DNA of 36,879 nt from Paenibacillus etheri (GCF_001012825.1 NZ_LCZJ02000030.1:1-36879); one strand, 5' to 3'; shown: positions 7,155-16,343, numbered from the stretch's first letter. Notes: a model not told the origin generated them from the sequence alone. Made by a program: numbers and translations.

Positions 7155-8528
7155 CTATGAAATGAATTGTTGTAGTTCTATATCATTCCAGTCTAAAGTA
7201 ATACGAATGTTATCTTCTTCTACTAATTCAGAACCCGTCTGTACCTCTATAAACTCAACATCCGTCAAAGCAAGGATCGCGTGTTTCGTTCCTTCCGGGA
7301 TACGTACTACGTCCCCAGCCTTCACATTATGTTTTTTCTCATTCAGCACAATACTTGCTTCGCCGCTGACGATTGTCCAAATTTCACTACGCTTGCGATG
7401 TAATTGATAGCTGATATTATTCCCCTCGGATATAAAAATCCGTTTGGTCAGCACTTCATTGCCCTCATCATATTTCACATAATCAATAACTTTGTAATGG
7501 CCCCAGCGGCGTTCCTCGTACATCGGTCTCTGTTCAAAGGTCTTCAGCACTTCTTTAATCCGTGGGCTCTCCGCTTTATGGGTAACCAGAATTCCATCCG
7601 GGCTAGCCGCGATGATCAGATCCTTCGCACCAATTACCGTAATCGGAATATCCAGCTCATTAATCAAGCAAGTTCCTTCAGAATCCGCCGTCACAAAACC
7701 TTTTCCTACATGCTTGCTGCTCATTTCCTCTGTCAGCGTATTCCACGTTCCAAGATCCTTCCAGAATCCATCATACGGCTGCACCACAATATGTTCTTCT
7801 TTCTCCACCACTTCATAATCAAAGCTGATGGAAGACAATAGCTTATACTGCTTCTGCAATTCTTCATATCCTAAAGGCAACCCTTTACGCTGCAAAATAT
7901 CTAATAAGTACCCTAAGCGGAAGGCAAACACTCCGCAATTCCACAATGCATTTTGCTCGATGAGCTGTTCTGCTTGTATGCGGTCCGGCTTCTCTTGAAA
8001 GTGACTCACCTTCATAAAACCATTTCCCCCCGCCTCTTCAGTGGTAGGAATGATATATCCGTATTTCTCTGAGGCATGTTCAGGAACAACACCCATTAGT
8101 GCCAGATTTGCTCCGCTTTCCAGCATGGTTCCCTCAAGCATAGCTATGGTATCGAAAAAGGATGCTTCTACATAAGGATCAACAGGCAAAATCGCTATCG
8201 TCTCCGCTGGAGAAACACCTGCAACAGAATAAAGATAGGTAGCTGTTAAGGCGATGGCCGGAAAAGTATCCCGACGCTCCGGTTCAACGATAATCGGCAC
8301 ATGACTTCCCAGTTGGCTTTGTATCATTTCTACTTGGCCGCGGCCGGTGGCCAGATAAGATGATTCTGCCATCCCCGCTTCCTCCAGCTGTCTCCAGACA
8401 CGTTGTACCATGGATTCTGGTTCACCTTGAGGGCTTTCAAGTACCTTTAGAAATTGCTTTGAACGTGAGTCGTTGGACAACGGCCATAACCGTTTACCTG
8501 AACCGCCTGATAGAAGTACCATTTTCAT
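7155..8528 (-). CDS. manC: Mannose-1-phosphate guanylyltransferase with C-terminal cupin (ManC type)
   Basis: The enzyme makes GDP-mannose from mannose-1-phosphate and GTP. The 457-residue protein starts MKMVLLSGGSGKRLWPLSND, carrying the nucleotidyltransferase signature (GGSGxRLWP), with QEKPDR and NCGVFAF-type motifs further on. Residues about 340-457 form a cupin resembling the phosphomannose-isomerase domain of bifunctional ManC/AlgA (YQLHRKRSEIWTIVSGEA, PEGTKHAI). The start at 8528 is chosen because AAGGAGGG lies 9 nt upstream; a longer frame to 8630 lacks such a site. It lies downstream of ugd across a 725-nt repeat-rich gap, so it may have its own promoter. Isomerase activity of the cupin is not certain. 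Confidence 0.93.
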   Translation of the reverse strand: MKMVLLSGGSGKRLWPLSNDSRSKQFLKVLESPQGEPESMVQRVWRQLEEAGMAESSYLATGRGQVEMIQSQLGSHVPIIVEPERRDTFPAIALTATYLYSVAGVSPAETIAILPVDPYVEASFFDTIAMLEGTMLESGANLALMGVVPEHASEKYGYIIPTTEEAGGNGFMKVSHFQEKPDRIQAEQLIEQNALWNCGVFAFRLGYLLDILQRKGLPLGYEELQKQYKLLSSISFDYEVVEKEEHIVVQPYDGFWKDLGTWNTLTEEMSSKHVGKGFVTADSEGTCLINELDIPITVIGAKDLIIAASPDGILVTHKAESPRIKEVLKTFEQRPMYEERRWGHYKVIDYVKYDEGNEVLTKRIFISEGNNISYQLHRKRSEIWTIVSGEASIVLNEKKHNVKAGDVVRIPEGTKHAILALTDVEFIEVQTGSELVEEDNIRITLDWNDIELQQFIS

Positions 8529-8634
8529 AGAATGAACCCTCCTTGAATTGATATCAAAACGTATGTCTTCCGTTTGGTGATCGTTGGAATGGATGCATTT
8601 AAAAACTTTGTTAGGTATGAACCACTCCAAGGGA

Positions 8635-8798
8635 TTTTGGACTTCCGATCGCTGTTATCCTCAGATTTCCTGATTGAACCGCTTCTCGCGGTAGAAATCC
8701 GAGGATAGCATATGCTTTCGAAGCTAGCTTTCCTACGGAAATCTTTCGGGCGAACACTCCGTTTCTACAGTTCCAAGTTCCCTTTCCGTTCTTAACCT
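8635..8798 (+). repeat. Interspersed repeat, copy A (inverted relative to copy B)
   Basis: The plus strand begins TTTTGGACTTCCGATCGCTG and includes CAGATTTCCTGATT, AACCGCT, GCGGTAGAAATCCG and later CAGTTCCAA. The same blocks occur in the same order on the opposite strand at 9063-9194. Within each copy, ACCGC and GCGGT with flanking GATTTC/GAAATC form a hairpin. It resembles a REP- or MITE-like intergenic repeat; no transposase is nearby. Confidence 0.7.
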
Positions 8799-8865
8799 AA
8801 CCAACTACTTTTTAACAATGATCCATGCGCACCGTGCTGTCCCAGCCGGAAGCGAGCACGTTTTT

Positions 8866-9036
8866 CTAAAGATTCGCTTCTGCTCCGGGGGAGGCAGCAG
8901 CAACTGCAAGAACAACTGCAACTACAAGAGCAAGACTAGTTGCCACCACGGAGACAAAGACGATGACAACTATAAGTGCTACTGCTACTGCTACTGCTAC
9001 TGCTACTGCTACTGCTACTGCTACTGCGATAAACAA
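8866..9036 (-). CDS. Possible 56-residue hydrophobic Ala-Val repeat peptide
   Basis: From a TTG at 9036 the minus strand reads MFIA, then an Ala-Val alternation encoded by the GCAGTA hexamer, then a further hydrophobic run (LIVVIVFVSVVATSLALVV) to a stop at 8866. The hydrophobic frame continues well past the perfect repeat, which is unusual for chance. Against it, I see no ribosome binding site, the frame is short, and it sits between two repeats. It could be a membrane peptide whose length varies with repeat number, or simply low-complexity DNA. I favour non-coding slightly. Confidence 0.2.
   Translation of the reverse strand: MFIAVAVAVAVAVAVAVAVALIVVIVFVSVVATSLALVVAVVLAVAAASPGAEANL
8977..9027 (+). 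repeat. Hexanucleotide microsatellite (TGCTAC)8.5
   Basis: A perfect tandem array of TGCTAC covers 51 nt. The sequence before it (from about 8900) is an imperfect GCAACTGCAA-type low-complexity tract. Such arrays change length by slipped-strand mispairing. It lies midway between the two inverted repeat copies. Confidence 0.95.
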
Positions 9037-9062
9037 TCAGAGTACACTAACTATATAAAGAT

Positions 9063-9194
9063 AAGGGAACGAAGTGGCGGAGGAGAATTTTGGAACTGGA
9101 GGAGCGATAGCGTCCGCCTTTGTCTGCGGATTTCTACCGCTATTAGCGGTTAAAATCAGGAAATCTGCAGACAACAGCGGCCGGAAGTCCAAAC
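9063..9194 (-). repeat. Interspersed repeat, copy B (inverted relative to copy A)
   Basis: On the minus strand it reads TTTGGACTTCCGGCCGCTG, CAGATTTCCTGATT, AACCGCT, AGCGGTAGAAATCCG, then CAGTTCCAA and ends near TTCGTTCCCTT. It matches copy A block by block with scattered differences. An internal hairpin forms between AACCGCTA and TAGCGGT with flanking CAGATTTC/GAAATCCG. Confidence 0.7.
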
Positions 9195-9253
9195 ATTCTC
9201 TGGAGTCACGGCTCATCCCTAAATAGAAAAATCACAAGTTCAATATATATAGA

Positions 9254-10594
9254 TTAAACCGCTCCAGCCACACTAGCAGAATAACCGCTCAGTCCACCCA
9301 TCTGCGGGCGGCCCACAGAATGATAAACGAGGCCGGTACCCTCGATTTGCTCCTTGGAATACACGTTACGTCCATCGATCAGCACCCCATTACGCATGCT
9401 TTTCGCCAGCTGATGCAGATCAATGTCCTTGAGTAGGCTCCAATCGGTCAAGAGGCATACGGCATCGCTGCCCTCAGCCGCTTCCTCTGGCAGATTGCAC
9501 CAGCGAAGCTGCGGATGATCATATTGCTGCCTGAAATTTGTAGCTGCAATTGGATCATATAGTTTGACTGTTGCCCCCTCAGCCACCAGTGCCTCAACAA
9601 TCTCTCTGGCGGGAGCTTCGCGGACATCATCAGTATTAGGCTTAAAGGCAAGCCCCCATATCCCAATCGTCGAACCGCGCAGGCTGCCAAGTGATTCATG
9701 CAGCTTGGAGATGATCATAAACCGTTGTCCCTTGTTCACTTCGACTACAGATTTCAATAATTTGAATTCATAATCGACGTTGCCCGCAATTTGAATGAGC
9801 GCATTAGTGTCTTTCGGGAAACAGGAGCCTCCATAACCGATACCAGCCTGCAGGAAGGATGACCCGATTCTTTGGTCCATACCCATTCCTTGTGCTACCT
9901 CGGTTACATCAGCTCCCACTTTTTCACAAATATTGGCGATCTCGTTAATAAAGGAGATCTTCGTGGCCAAAAATGCATTCGAAGCATATTTGATCATTTC
10001 TGCACTGCGGATATCCGTTACAAATACATTTTCTGTGAAACCCTTATGAAGCTCGCGCATGGTTGGTTCCAGCTCTGGATTATCAAGACCAATGACAATT
10101 CTGTCGGGATGGAGGGTATCGCGAATCGCTGACCCTTCACGTAAAAACTCGGGAGCAGACACGATATCAAAAGAATGATGGGTAAACTTAGCGAGAATTT
10201 TGGAGATTTTCTCATTTGTCCCTACGGGAACTGTAGATTTAGTCATTATAATTTTGTGCCCTTCCATCGCTTTAGCGATTTCAGCAGCTGCACCCTCAAT
10301 GTAGGTTAAGTCTGCTTCACCATTAGGCAGCGATGGCGTACCTACAGCAAGAATGATAATATCTGAATGCCGCACCGAATCCTGCAGATCCGCAGAAAAA
10401 GATAACCGTTCCTCACGAAGATTCAGTTCAATCAGTTCCTCAATTCCCGGCTCATAGATGGGCGATTCCATCTGTTTCAGCTTCTTAATCTTTTCCTCGT
10501 CCTTATCCACACAGATGACATGATGTCCGCTCAGTGCAAAGCATACGCCAGATACAAGACCCACATACCCAGTACCGATTACTGTCAGCTTCAT
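9254..10594 (-). CDS. ugd: UDP-glucose 6-dehydrogenase
   Basis: The enzyme oxidises UDP-glucose to UDP-glucuronic acid with two NAD+, supplying the acidic sugar of the EPS. The 446-residue protein has the N-terminal Rossmann motif (GTGYVGLVSG, residues 7-16), the STVPVGT and EFLREGSA segments, and the catalytic Cys258 in GYGGSCFPKD. The C-terminal UDP-binding domain contains GLAFKPNTDDVREAP. Length is normal for the family. It ends 725 nt before manC and follows the GT4 gene upstream by 4 nt, so it is co-transcribed with the EPS glycosyltransferases. The ATG is preceded by AAAGGAGG. Confidence 0.96.
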   Translation of the reverse strand: MKLTVIGTGYVGLVSGVCFALSGHHVICVDKDEEKIKKLKQMESPIYEPGIEELIELNLREERLSFSADLQDSVRHSDIIILAVGTPSLPNGEADLTYIEGAAAEIAKAMEGHKIIMTKSTVPVGTNEKISKILAKFTHHSFDIVSAPEFLREGSAIRDTLHPDRIVIGLDNPELEPTMRELHKGFTENVFVTDIRSAEMIKYASNAFLATKISFINEIANICEKVGADVTEVAQGMGMDQRIGSSFLQAGIGYGGSCFPKDTNALIQIAGNVDYEFKLLKSVVEVNKGQRFMIISKLHESLGSLRGSTIGIWGLAFKPNTDDVREAPAREIVEALVAEGATVKLYDPIAATNFRQQYDHPQLRWCNLPEEAAEGSDAVCLLTDWSLLKDIDLHQLAKSMRNGVLIDGRNVYSKEQIEGTGLVYHSVGRPQMGGLSGYSASVAGAV

Positions 10595-10598
10595 ATAA

Positions 10599-11699
10599 TC
10601 ATCCTCCTTTTAGAAAATTGACGTAGGCCTGCTCAACATACTGCTTGAACTTAACCATAAACGCCTGCTCATCGAATTTACGTGCATGCTCCATAATTTG
10701 ATCGATATCCCAAGCATAGGACTCTACCTCGTAAATAGCCTTTAGTAGATCCTCCACTTCTTGATGCTGAAAGAACACACCATTTACATAAGGAATAATA
10801 GTATCCAGTGCCCCACCTGCTTGATAAGCAATTACCGGTCTTCCTGCAGCGTTCGCTTCCAGCGGTGTAATTCCAAAGTCCTCTTCTCCTGGAAAAATAA
10901 ACGCTCTACACTGTGCCATCATTCCAGTCACTTGCTCATCTTCTAACCGGCCCAGAAACGATACATTATCCTTTGCCATGCCTTCGAGACGCTTGCGATC
11001 TGGTCCATCCCCTACGATATAAAGCTTAAGACCGTTACGGTTAAAAGCCTCTACTGCCAGATCAATCCGCTTGTAGGAAACAAGCCGAGATACAATTAAA
11101 TAATAGTCACCAATGGTTGAAGAGCTTGTAAACCGGGCTGTATTAATCGGTGGAAATATGACATCTGCATCCCGGTGATAGTAATTCTGAATCCTCGTCT
11201 TCACTACTGAAGAATTGGCTACGAACTGATTCACATTTTTAGAAGTCCGCTGGTCCCACGTTTTGAGCTGCTGCATGTATACCTTAAGCATTTTCTTGAA
11301 CAACCCGGAATTCGACTGACGTTCCATGTAGGTGTCATAATCCCATGCGAAGCGCATAGGCGTATGGCAGTAACAAAGATGAAACGTATGTTTAGGAACT
11401 TGAATACTTTTCATAAAAGCACTGCTGGAACTCAGGACGATATCGAAACCGCGAAAGTCCAAATCACGGATGGCCATTGGATAAAGTGGCAGCACCCCTT
11501 TAAAATTGGTCTTTACCCCCGGAATCTTTTGCAGCCAGGAGGCACGGATATCCGCATCTTTGAGATTGTCAGTAAGGCGGCTTCCGTTAAAAACCGTTGT
11601 GTAGATTGGAGCCTCGGGATACATGTGATGAAAGACTTCCACCACTCTTTCCGCGCCGCCCATTTGGATTAAGTAATCGTGCGCTATCGCAATTTTCAT
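10599..11699 (-). CDS. Glycosyltransferase family 4
   Basis: A 366-residue GT4-type retaining glycosyltransferase, predicted to add a sugar to the lipid-linked EPS repeat unit at the cytoplasmic face. It starts MKIAIAHDYLIQMGGAERVV, with the Gly-rich N-domain loop, and the C-domain has the EX7E-type motif in PGEEDFGITPLEANAAG. The start at 11699 is supported by GAGG 9 nt upstream; longer frames to 11732 are less likely. The donor and acceptor cannot be read from sequence, though GDP-mannose or UDP-sugars made by the cluster are the likely donors. Confidence 0.9.
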   Translation of the reverse strand: MKIAIAHDYLIQMGGAERVVEVFHHMYPEAPIYTTVFNGSRLTDNLKDADIRASWLQKIPGVKTNFKGVLPLYPMAIRDLDFRGFDIVLSSSSAFMKSIQVPKHTFHLCYCHTPMRFAWDYDTYMERQSNSGLFKKMLKVYMQQLKTWDQRTSKNVNQFVANSSVVKTRIQNYYHRDADVIFPPINTARFTSSSTIGDYYLIVSRLVSYKRIDLAVEAFNRNGLKLYIVGDGPDRKRLEGMAKDNVSFLGRLEDEQVTGMMAQCRAFIFPGEEDFGITPLEANAAGRPVIAYQAGGALDTIIPYVNGVFFQHQEVEDLLKAIYEVESYAWDIDQIMEHARKFDEQAFMVKFKQYVEQAYVNFLKGG

Positions 11700-11760
11700 G
11701 TGAATCATCCTCAAAGTTTTATGGAGCATCATCTTCAGAATTACCGCGTCATATCATCTG

Positions 11761-12900
11761 TCAGGTGCCCGCCAACAAACCTTTATAGTAGTCAACGATG
11801 TCCTTGACCGTATTCTCGATAACAAAATGCTCTTTCACTCGTTTCATCCCATTGTCCGCCATCCGCCGTCTTTCCTCTGGGTGATCCAGCATCCATTTAA
11901 TGGAGTCTGCCAGTATCGCCGCGTCACCAGGCTCTATCAGTAATCCTGTCTCACCTTGAACTACAATTTCTACCGGCCCGCCTTCATTGGAGGCGATCAC
12001 CGGTAATCCCGCTGCCATTCCTTCAACGATAACTTGGCCAAAAGGCTCAGGAGTTACCGAAGTGTGAATCAGTAAATCAGCAGTATTCATAAGGCCTTGA
12101 ATATCATCCACATGCCCTAGCATGCTTACATTAGTAAGCTCGTCGTTTTTTATCTTTTGAAGCAATTCCTGCTTATAAGCCTCTTCTCCAAACAGAGCGT
12201 CTCCGGCCAGCCAGAACTTCACACGAGGTTCGTTCTTAAAGCTTTTTGCGGCTTCCAGCACAATATGCTGACCTTTCCAATGCGCCAATCGACCAACTAG
12301 CAATACGTTAAAATCTTTCTGGTCCCGCATGCCGATCCCATTACCAATCGCTTTAGCGAAAGCGGAGTATACGACCAGCGTTTTTTTCGAACGCGGCAGC
12401 TCCAAAGCATTCAGCGTAGAATGTGAATTCGCGATGACTCCATTGGGGAGCAGGCGCGACAGCAAACGAATACCTTTGGCAACAATAGGCTTTAAATAAG
12501 GGGCTCCAATATGATCCCGGATGTGCCATATCAATGGAACACCCGCTATTTTAGCAGCGATTGCTCCGTATAATGCAGATTTCAGGGAATTGGTGTGCAC
12601 GCAATCTACCTTCTCCGCTTTTAAAAGCGGCGCAAGCTTCCGGCCATAAGCCAACAGCTTGAAGGCTGCAGCAGGTGCTCCCAAGTTGACTGCATTTCTA
12701 CCCCGACTTCTGATGCTCTCATCCAGCGGAATAATACGGACATCCATCCCTTTTTCACGCAGCCGTTCAGCCAGCGCACCATCCTCAGCCAGGATTACCA
12801 GTGGATCAATCTGTTCTCCAATATGGGTAAGGATATTAAACAGGGCAACTTCTCCACCACTCCATTTAGCAGTGTGATCTATATAGGCCACTCTAAGCAT
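11761..12900 (-). CDS. Glycosyltransferase family 4
   Basis: A 379-residue GT4 enzyme. The N-domain begins MLRVAYIDHTAKWSGGEVAL, and the C-domain has LLVGRLAHWKGQ and the nucleotide-sugar site TPEPFGQVIVEGMAAGLPVIA (EX7E pattern). The ATG shares its first base with the stop of the upstream GT4 gene (TAATG overlap) and has GGAGG about 10 nt upstream, indicating translational coupling. It probably adds one sugar of the EPS repeat; specificity is unknown. Confidence 0.9.
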   Translation of the reverse strand: MLRVAYIDHTAKWSGGEVALFNILTHIGEQIDPLVILAEDGALAERLREKGMDVRIIPLDESIRSRGRNAVNLGAPAAAFKLLAYGRKLAPLLKAEKVDCVHTNSLKSALYGAIAAKIAGVPLIWHIRDHIGAPYLKPIVAKGIRLLSRLLPNGVIANSHSTLNALELPRSKKTLVVYSAFAKAIGNGIGMRDQKDFNVLLVGRLAHWKGQHIVLEAAKSFKNEPRVKFWLAGDALFGEEAYKQELLQKIKNDELTNVSMLGHVDDIQGLMNTADLLIHTSVTPEPFGQVIVEGMAAGLPVIASNEGGPVEIVVQGETGLLIEPGDAAILADSIKWMLDHPEERRRMADNGMKRVKEHFVIENTVKDIVDYYKGLLAGT

Positions 12901-14087
12901 TACGTGGTCACCTCCTCTCCTAAGGCTTGCAGGAACACGGATTCTACTTGATCCGTAACATGCTCCCAGGTATATCTCTCCAGTACATGCTCTCTACATT
13001 CATCCCGGCTCGGAAGCAGCTTTCGATTGCTAAGCATATGGATCATGCCTTCGGCCATGTGGTCACTACTTGAACTCTTAAATAGCAATTCCGGCCGGAA
13101 GCCTTGCAAAATTTCCTTATTGCCGCCAATCGGTGTAGCCATCACTGGCAATCCTGAAGATAAGGCTTCAACGGTAATCAAACCAAAGCCCTCCAATGCC
13201 TGTGAGGGAACCACGAACATGTCCGCTGCCTGATAATAAGAGGCTAGTTCATGATCGGGAATGTAGCCTAGCAGTCTTACCTTGTTGCTTAAGCCATAGT
13301 CGGCGATCTTTTCTTCCAGTTCTCCTCGCAACGGCCCTTTACCACCAATCAGCAGAATTGCATTCGGGAAACGCTCCGCAACTTGCTTCCAGGCTTCAAG
13401 CAGCTGTAGTAGTCCCATCCGGTTGACCAACCGCCGGACAGTCAGCACGGTTGTTGCTCCCTCAGGTAAATTTAAGCCTCGGCGAATCGCCAATCGATTC
13501 GTAGCGGGAATAAAACGTTCCACATTAGCTGCTCCTGGAATCACTATAATTTTGTGTAGAGGCACTCCGTGCAGCTTATGGAGAATGTCCCGGAACGTCT
13601 CACTAAGCACGATGAACTTATCCGCTAGCTTATAGGCTCTATGTTCAATGGATTTGGCGATGGTTGTTTTGACCCGGTGCTTAATACCTTGGCCTTCGAT
13701 TTTCATTTCTTCATTCCATGGGCCATGAAAAGTCATCACTACAGGAATCCCGCGTTTCTTTGCTTCCAGGGCTGGACCAATACCATAAGGAGCAAAGTGA
13801 GTGTATAAAATATCTATACGGCCACTGCCCTCTCCCATCAGATCGGCCGCTTTACGCTGGAATGCATCCTTACGTTTCCAGATCCCATCTTTTGGATCTC
13901 CGGCATTGTGAATAATCAATTCCTCAGGGGTAGCAGGCGTCTCTTGACTGCAAATCAGCGCATGCACCCGATTACGTGAGGAGAGTTGCTCGCAAACGGA
14001 TTTGAAATACGTGTTAAGCCCACCCGGCTGTAGCGACGGCCAGCTAAGGCCAGTCGTCATAATGTTCAATCCGTCACTGTACGGCAT
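12900..14087 (-). CDS. Glycosyltransferase family 4
   Basis: A 395-residue GT4 enzyme with N-domain LNIMTTGLSWPSLQPGGLNT and C-domain LTVRRLVNRMGLLQLLEAW plus ALEGFGLITVEALSSGLPVMA (EX7E pattern). Start chosen at the ATG at 14087 (MPYSDGL), which has AAAGGAG 9 nt upstream; the longer frame begins with an Arg-rich stretch that is really the tail of the upstream gene in another frame. It overlaps the upstream GT2 gene by 14 nt and the downstream GT4 by 1 nt, so it is embedded in the EPS operon. Confidence 0.9.
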   Translation of the reverse strand: MPYSDGLNIMTTGLSWPSLQPGGLNTYFKSVCEQLSSRNRVHALICSQETPATPEELIIHNAGDPKDGIWKRKDAFQRKAADLMGEGSGRIDILYTHFAPYGIGPALEAKKRGIPVVMTFHGPWNEEMKIEGQGIKHRVKTTIAKSIEHRAYKLADKFIVLSETFRDILHKLHGVPLHKIIVIPGAANVERFIPATNRLAIRRGLNLPEGATTVLTVRRLVNRMGLLQLLEAWKQVAERFPNAILLIGGKGPLRGELEEKIADYGLSNKVRLLGYIPDHELASYYQAADMFVVPSQALEGFGLITVEALSSGLPVMATPIGGNKEILQGFRPELLFKSSSSDHMAEGMIHMLSNRKLLPSRDECREHVLERYTWEHVTDQVESVFLQALGEEVTT

Positions 14088-14931
14088 AGCTTCTCTCTCC
14101 TTTATTCTCCTTCTCGGTCTGACTCGTCTTCGCATTGTGCTGAGTCAGCTTTCCCGATCTAATTAATTCGTAATGCTTGAAGCCGACCATGAATTCATAC
14201 ATGACCCAGAATACGGATACACCGAAACCTGACATTCCCTTCTTGAACAACCCGTGTAAGAAATACTTTTGCAGGAAACGGGCTGGTGGCCTTAACAGCA
14301 GATGACTAACCCGAAATCGTTTGCCCTTGGCATACGCACTTTCAGCTTCCAAGTCAGTGTACTTATTGAAGCGTGCCACATGATCATTAATACTGCGGTA
14401 ACCATAATGCCAGAGGGTTCCTGTCAAACGTATGGTTCGCTCTTCAGAGACCTCGGGCATCTCGTGCACCAAGCTATTTCGAATTCCATATGCTTTGCGG
14501 TTGTATAGGCGCACTAGATATTCGCCACGATCCAGCCATCTGCCCATAAAGTCGCCGATCCGGTAGATAGAATAGGCAACCGATTGATCCATAAGCCCCG
14601 GCTTCAGTTCAAGAATACTTGCGGCCAACTCGTCGCTGACCACTTCGTCAGTATCAATAAGGAAGACCCAATCATGAACCGCGCGTTCTACTCCGAACTC
14701 CCTCTGTTTCGCATATCCGGGCCAAGGGTTGACGTATACTCGACAATTCAAGCTTTCAGAAAGCTGAGCTGTCCCGTCTTTGCTGCCTCCGTCAATCACA
14801 ACCACCTCGTCGGCGAATAACCTGCAGGATTGTATGGCCTTAGATATTCGAACTTCGTCATCCTGAGCGATGATGACAGCCGATATGGGATAATTGCCTT
14901 GGCCGCCTACCACGCTTTTTACTGAATCCAT
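14074..14931 (-). CDS. Glycosyltransferase family 2 (WaaE/KfaA-like)
   Basis: A 285-residue inverting GT2 enzyme. It shows the GT-A fold start ISAVIIAQDDEVRISKAIQSC, VVVIDGGSKDGT, and the metal-binding DTDE motif in FLIDTDEVV, followed by the RLYNRKAYGIRNSLVHE segment seen in LPS-core beta-1,4-glucosyltransferase-like proteins. The start at 14931 has a strong AAAGGAGG 8 nt upstream; the upstream in-frame 29 residues are unlikely to be translated. It overlaps the next gene by 14 nt. It probably extends the lipid-linked EPS repeat; the sugar is not known. Confidence 0.9.
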   Translation of the reverse strand: MDSVKSVVGGQGNYPISAVIIAQDDEVRISKAIQSCRLFADEVVVIDGGSKDGTAQLSESLNCRVYVNPWPGYAKQREFGVERAVHDWVFLIDTDEVVSDELAASILELKPGLMDQSVAYSIYRIGDFMGRWLDRGEYLVRLYNRKAYGIRNSLVHEMPEVSEERTIRLTGTLWHYGYRSINDHVARFNKYTDLEAESAYAKGKRFRVSHLLLRPPARFLQKYFLHGLFKKGMSGFGVSVFWVMYEFMVGFKHYELIRSGKLTQHNAKTSQTEKENKGERSYAVQ

Positions 14932-14957
14932 GAAGGTTTCCTCCTTTGTCTTTCGCA

Positions 14958-16343
14958 TTATCCATTCATATCCATAGGTTTCTTGCGAATGTAAGAATTC
15001 ATCGTCGTCTTCATCCACTGAATGTCCTCCCGGGTAATGAGCAGCCGCGGAAGTTTAACTTTTAAGGTGTACTTTATATTGAGAACAATGAAGAAAAATC
15101 GCAGGATTGCTGATGACAACATCGCTATCCCTGCTCCGAGTAAGCCAAATTTAGGGATGAGCAGGAACAACATTGGGATAACCAAGAGTAAGCCAAAACC
15201 TTGAAGCATCGAAACAATTTTCGGCTTGCCTAGCGCCATAAAGGCCTGTGCCAGAATGATCGTCCCTCCGCTAATGGTCACTTCAAGGAGCAACAAGCGA
15301 AACACGGTTAATGCTGCATTGAAGTCTTTGCCGTACATCAATGGAATTACTAAAGGGGCTAAGAGCATCAGGACTACTCCGCCAAGCATGGTGAAGGTCG
15401 TACTTATTCGAAAGGCTTTGAATGTTAACTCAACTGCCTGTTCTTTTGACAGCTCAGAAGCCTTAGGAAACAACACGATCGTAATCGAGCTTGAGAAAAA
15501 ATTAACCATTCGCGATAGACTCACAGCCACTACATACAGTCCCAAATCAGCAGGTCTTAACAAACCGGCGATTACGATCTGATCGATATAGGTAGAAAAA
15601 TTGCCAAGCAAGTCATTGCCGTAGGAACCTAGGCCGTAAGTGAACAATCTTTTTAAATTCTGAAAGGCCCCTCTCATCTTCACCTTATAGGTGCGAAGCA
15701 AGGAAATCGTCATTCCGATAAACAGCGGCGCCCCCGGAAGGAGATAGGCAACTGCAGTTGTAAAAGGATTCATCTGATCCAGCGCGATCAATATCCCGAT
15801 CATCGTCAGTGTAAGCAATGGCACTAGATAGCGAATCCAATTAAATCTCTTGTATTCTCCTCTGAATTGAAAAGCTGCATTGTTAATTTGAGAGATCGCT
15901 ATAATCGGACACAGAATCATAGACCACTGAGCAAAGGTCACGACCTCCGGACTGAAGGACTTCAGCCAATAAGGCAAGACTACGATACCTATAATCATCG
16001 CTATGACCCCAAAAATGACACCGAGCAGCAATGCCATACGATAAAGCACTCCGGCATCATCCGGGTTTTTCTTAGCGTTATAGATCAGAGCTGAAGGAAT
16101 GCCAAAGCTCATGCTAAACGCCAGAAACTGTGACCAGTTAATCATTGCCGTCTGTTCCCCACGGCCTGTCGGTCCAAGATAACGGGCGGTCAGTACACCC
16201 GTTAACATGTTAATCAATAGGATCATGACACTGACAAACATAGTTTTTACGGCTGCCGAGCTGTTGTCCTTACTCTTGGCGAACAGTCTAAAGGATGACC
16301 AGATTGTTCTAGTGGGGAGAGATTTTGCATTCAACTGCTGCAT
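14958..16343 (-). CDS. Polysaccharide repeat-unit flippase (Wzx-like)
   Basis: A 461-residue polytopic membrane protein of the MOP/polysaccharide-biosynthesis exporter family, expected to flip the undecaprenyl-PP-linked repeat unit across the membrane. Many hydrophobic helices are visible, starting with MFVSVMILLINMLTGVLTARYLGP, whose GPTGRG turn is characteristic. The start at 16343 follows GAAGGAAGGG, and the gene overlaps the upstream polymerase by 35 nt. With the two polymerase-like proteins and the Wzz pair this defines a Wzx/Wzy-dependent EPS pathway. Confidence 0.88.
   Translation of the reverse strand: MQQLNAKSLPTRTIWSSFRLFAKSKDNSSAAVKTMFVSVMILLINMLTGVLTARYLGPTGRGEQTAMINWSQFLAFSMSFGIPSALIYNAKKNPDDAGVLYRMALLLGVIFGVIAMIIGIVVLPYWLKSFSPEVVTFAQWSMILCPIIAISQINNAAFQFRGEYKRFNWIRYLVPLLTLTMIGILIALDQMNPFTTAVAYLLPGAPLFIGMTISLLRTYKVKMRGAFQNLKRLFTYGLGSYGNDLLGNFSTYIDQIVIAGLLRPADLGLYVVAVSLSRMVNFFSSSITIVLFPKASELSKEQAVELTFKAFRISTTFTMLGGVVLMLLAPLVIPLMYGKDFNAALTVFRLLLLEVTISGGTIILAQAFMALGKPKIVSMLQGFGLLLVIPMLFLLIPKFGLLGAGIAMLSSAILRFFFIVLNIKYTLKVKLPRLLITREDIQWMKTTMNSYIRKKPMDMNG

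Larger units (their letters stand above)
8529..9253. other. 725-nt repeat-rich intergenic region between manC and ugd
   Basis: No gene is convincing here. The region holds two inverted copies of an about 140-bp repeat (near 8635-8798 and 9063-9194), a hexanucleotide microsatellite between them (8977-9027), and an odd hydrophobic minus-strand frame across the microsatellite. Promoter and ribosome-binding signals for manC must lie near 8529-8635. Confidence 0.7.

Noticed and set aside
8529-8630. N-terminal extension of ManC to 8630
   Set aside because: The extension has no family similarity, and a strong ribosome binding site fits the ATG at 8528.
8818-9153. Plus-strand frame with a Cys-Tyr repeat (CYCYCY) across the microsatellite
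   Set aside because: It is only a translation of the (TGCTAC)n repeat and of part of inverted copy B; no ribosome binding site is seen and composition is unlike real genes.
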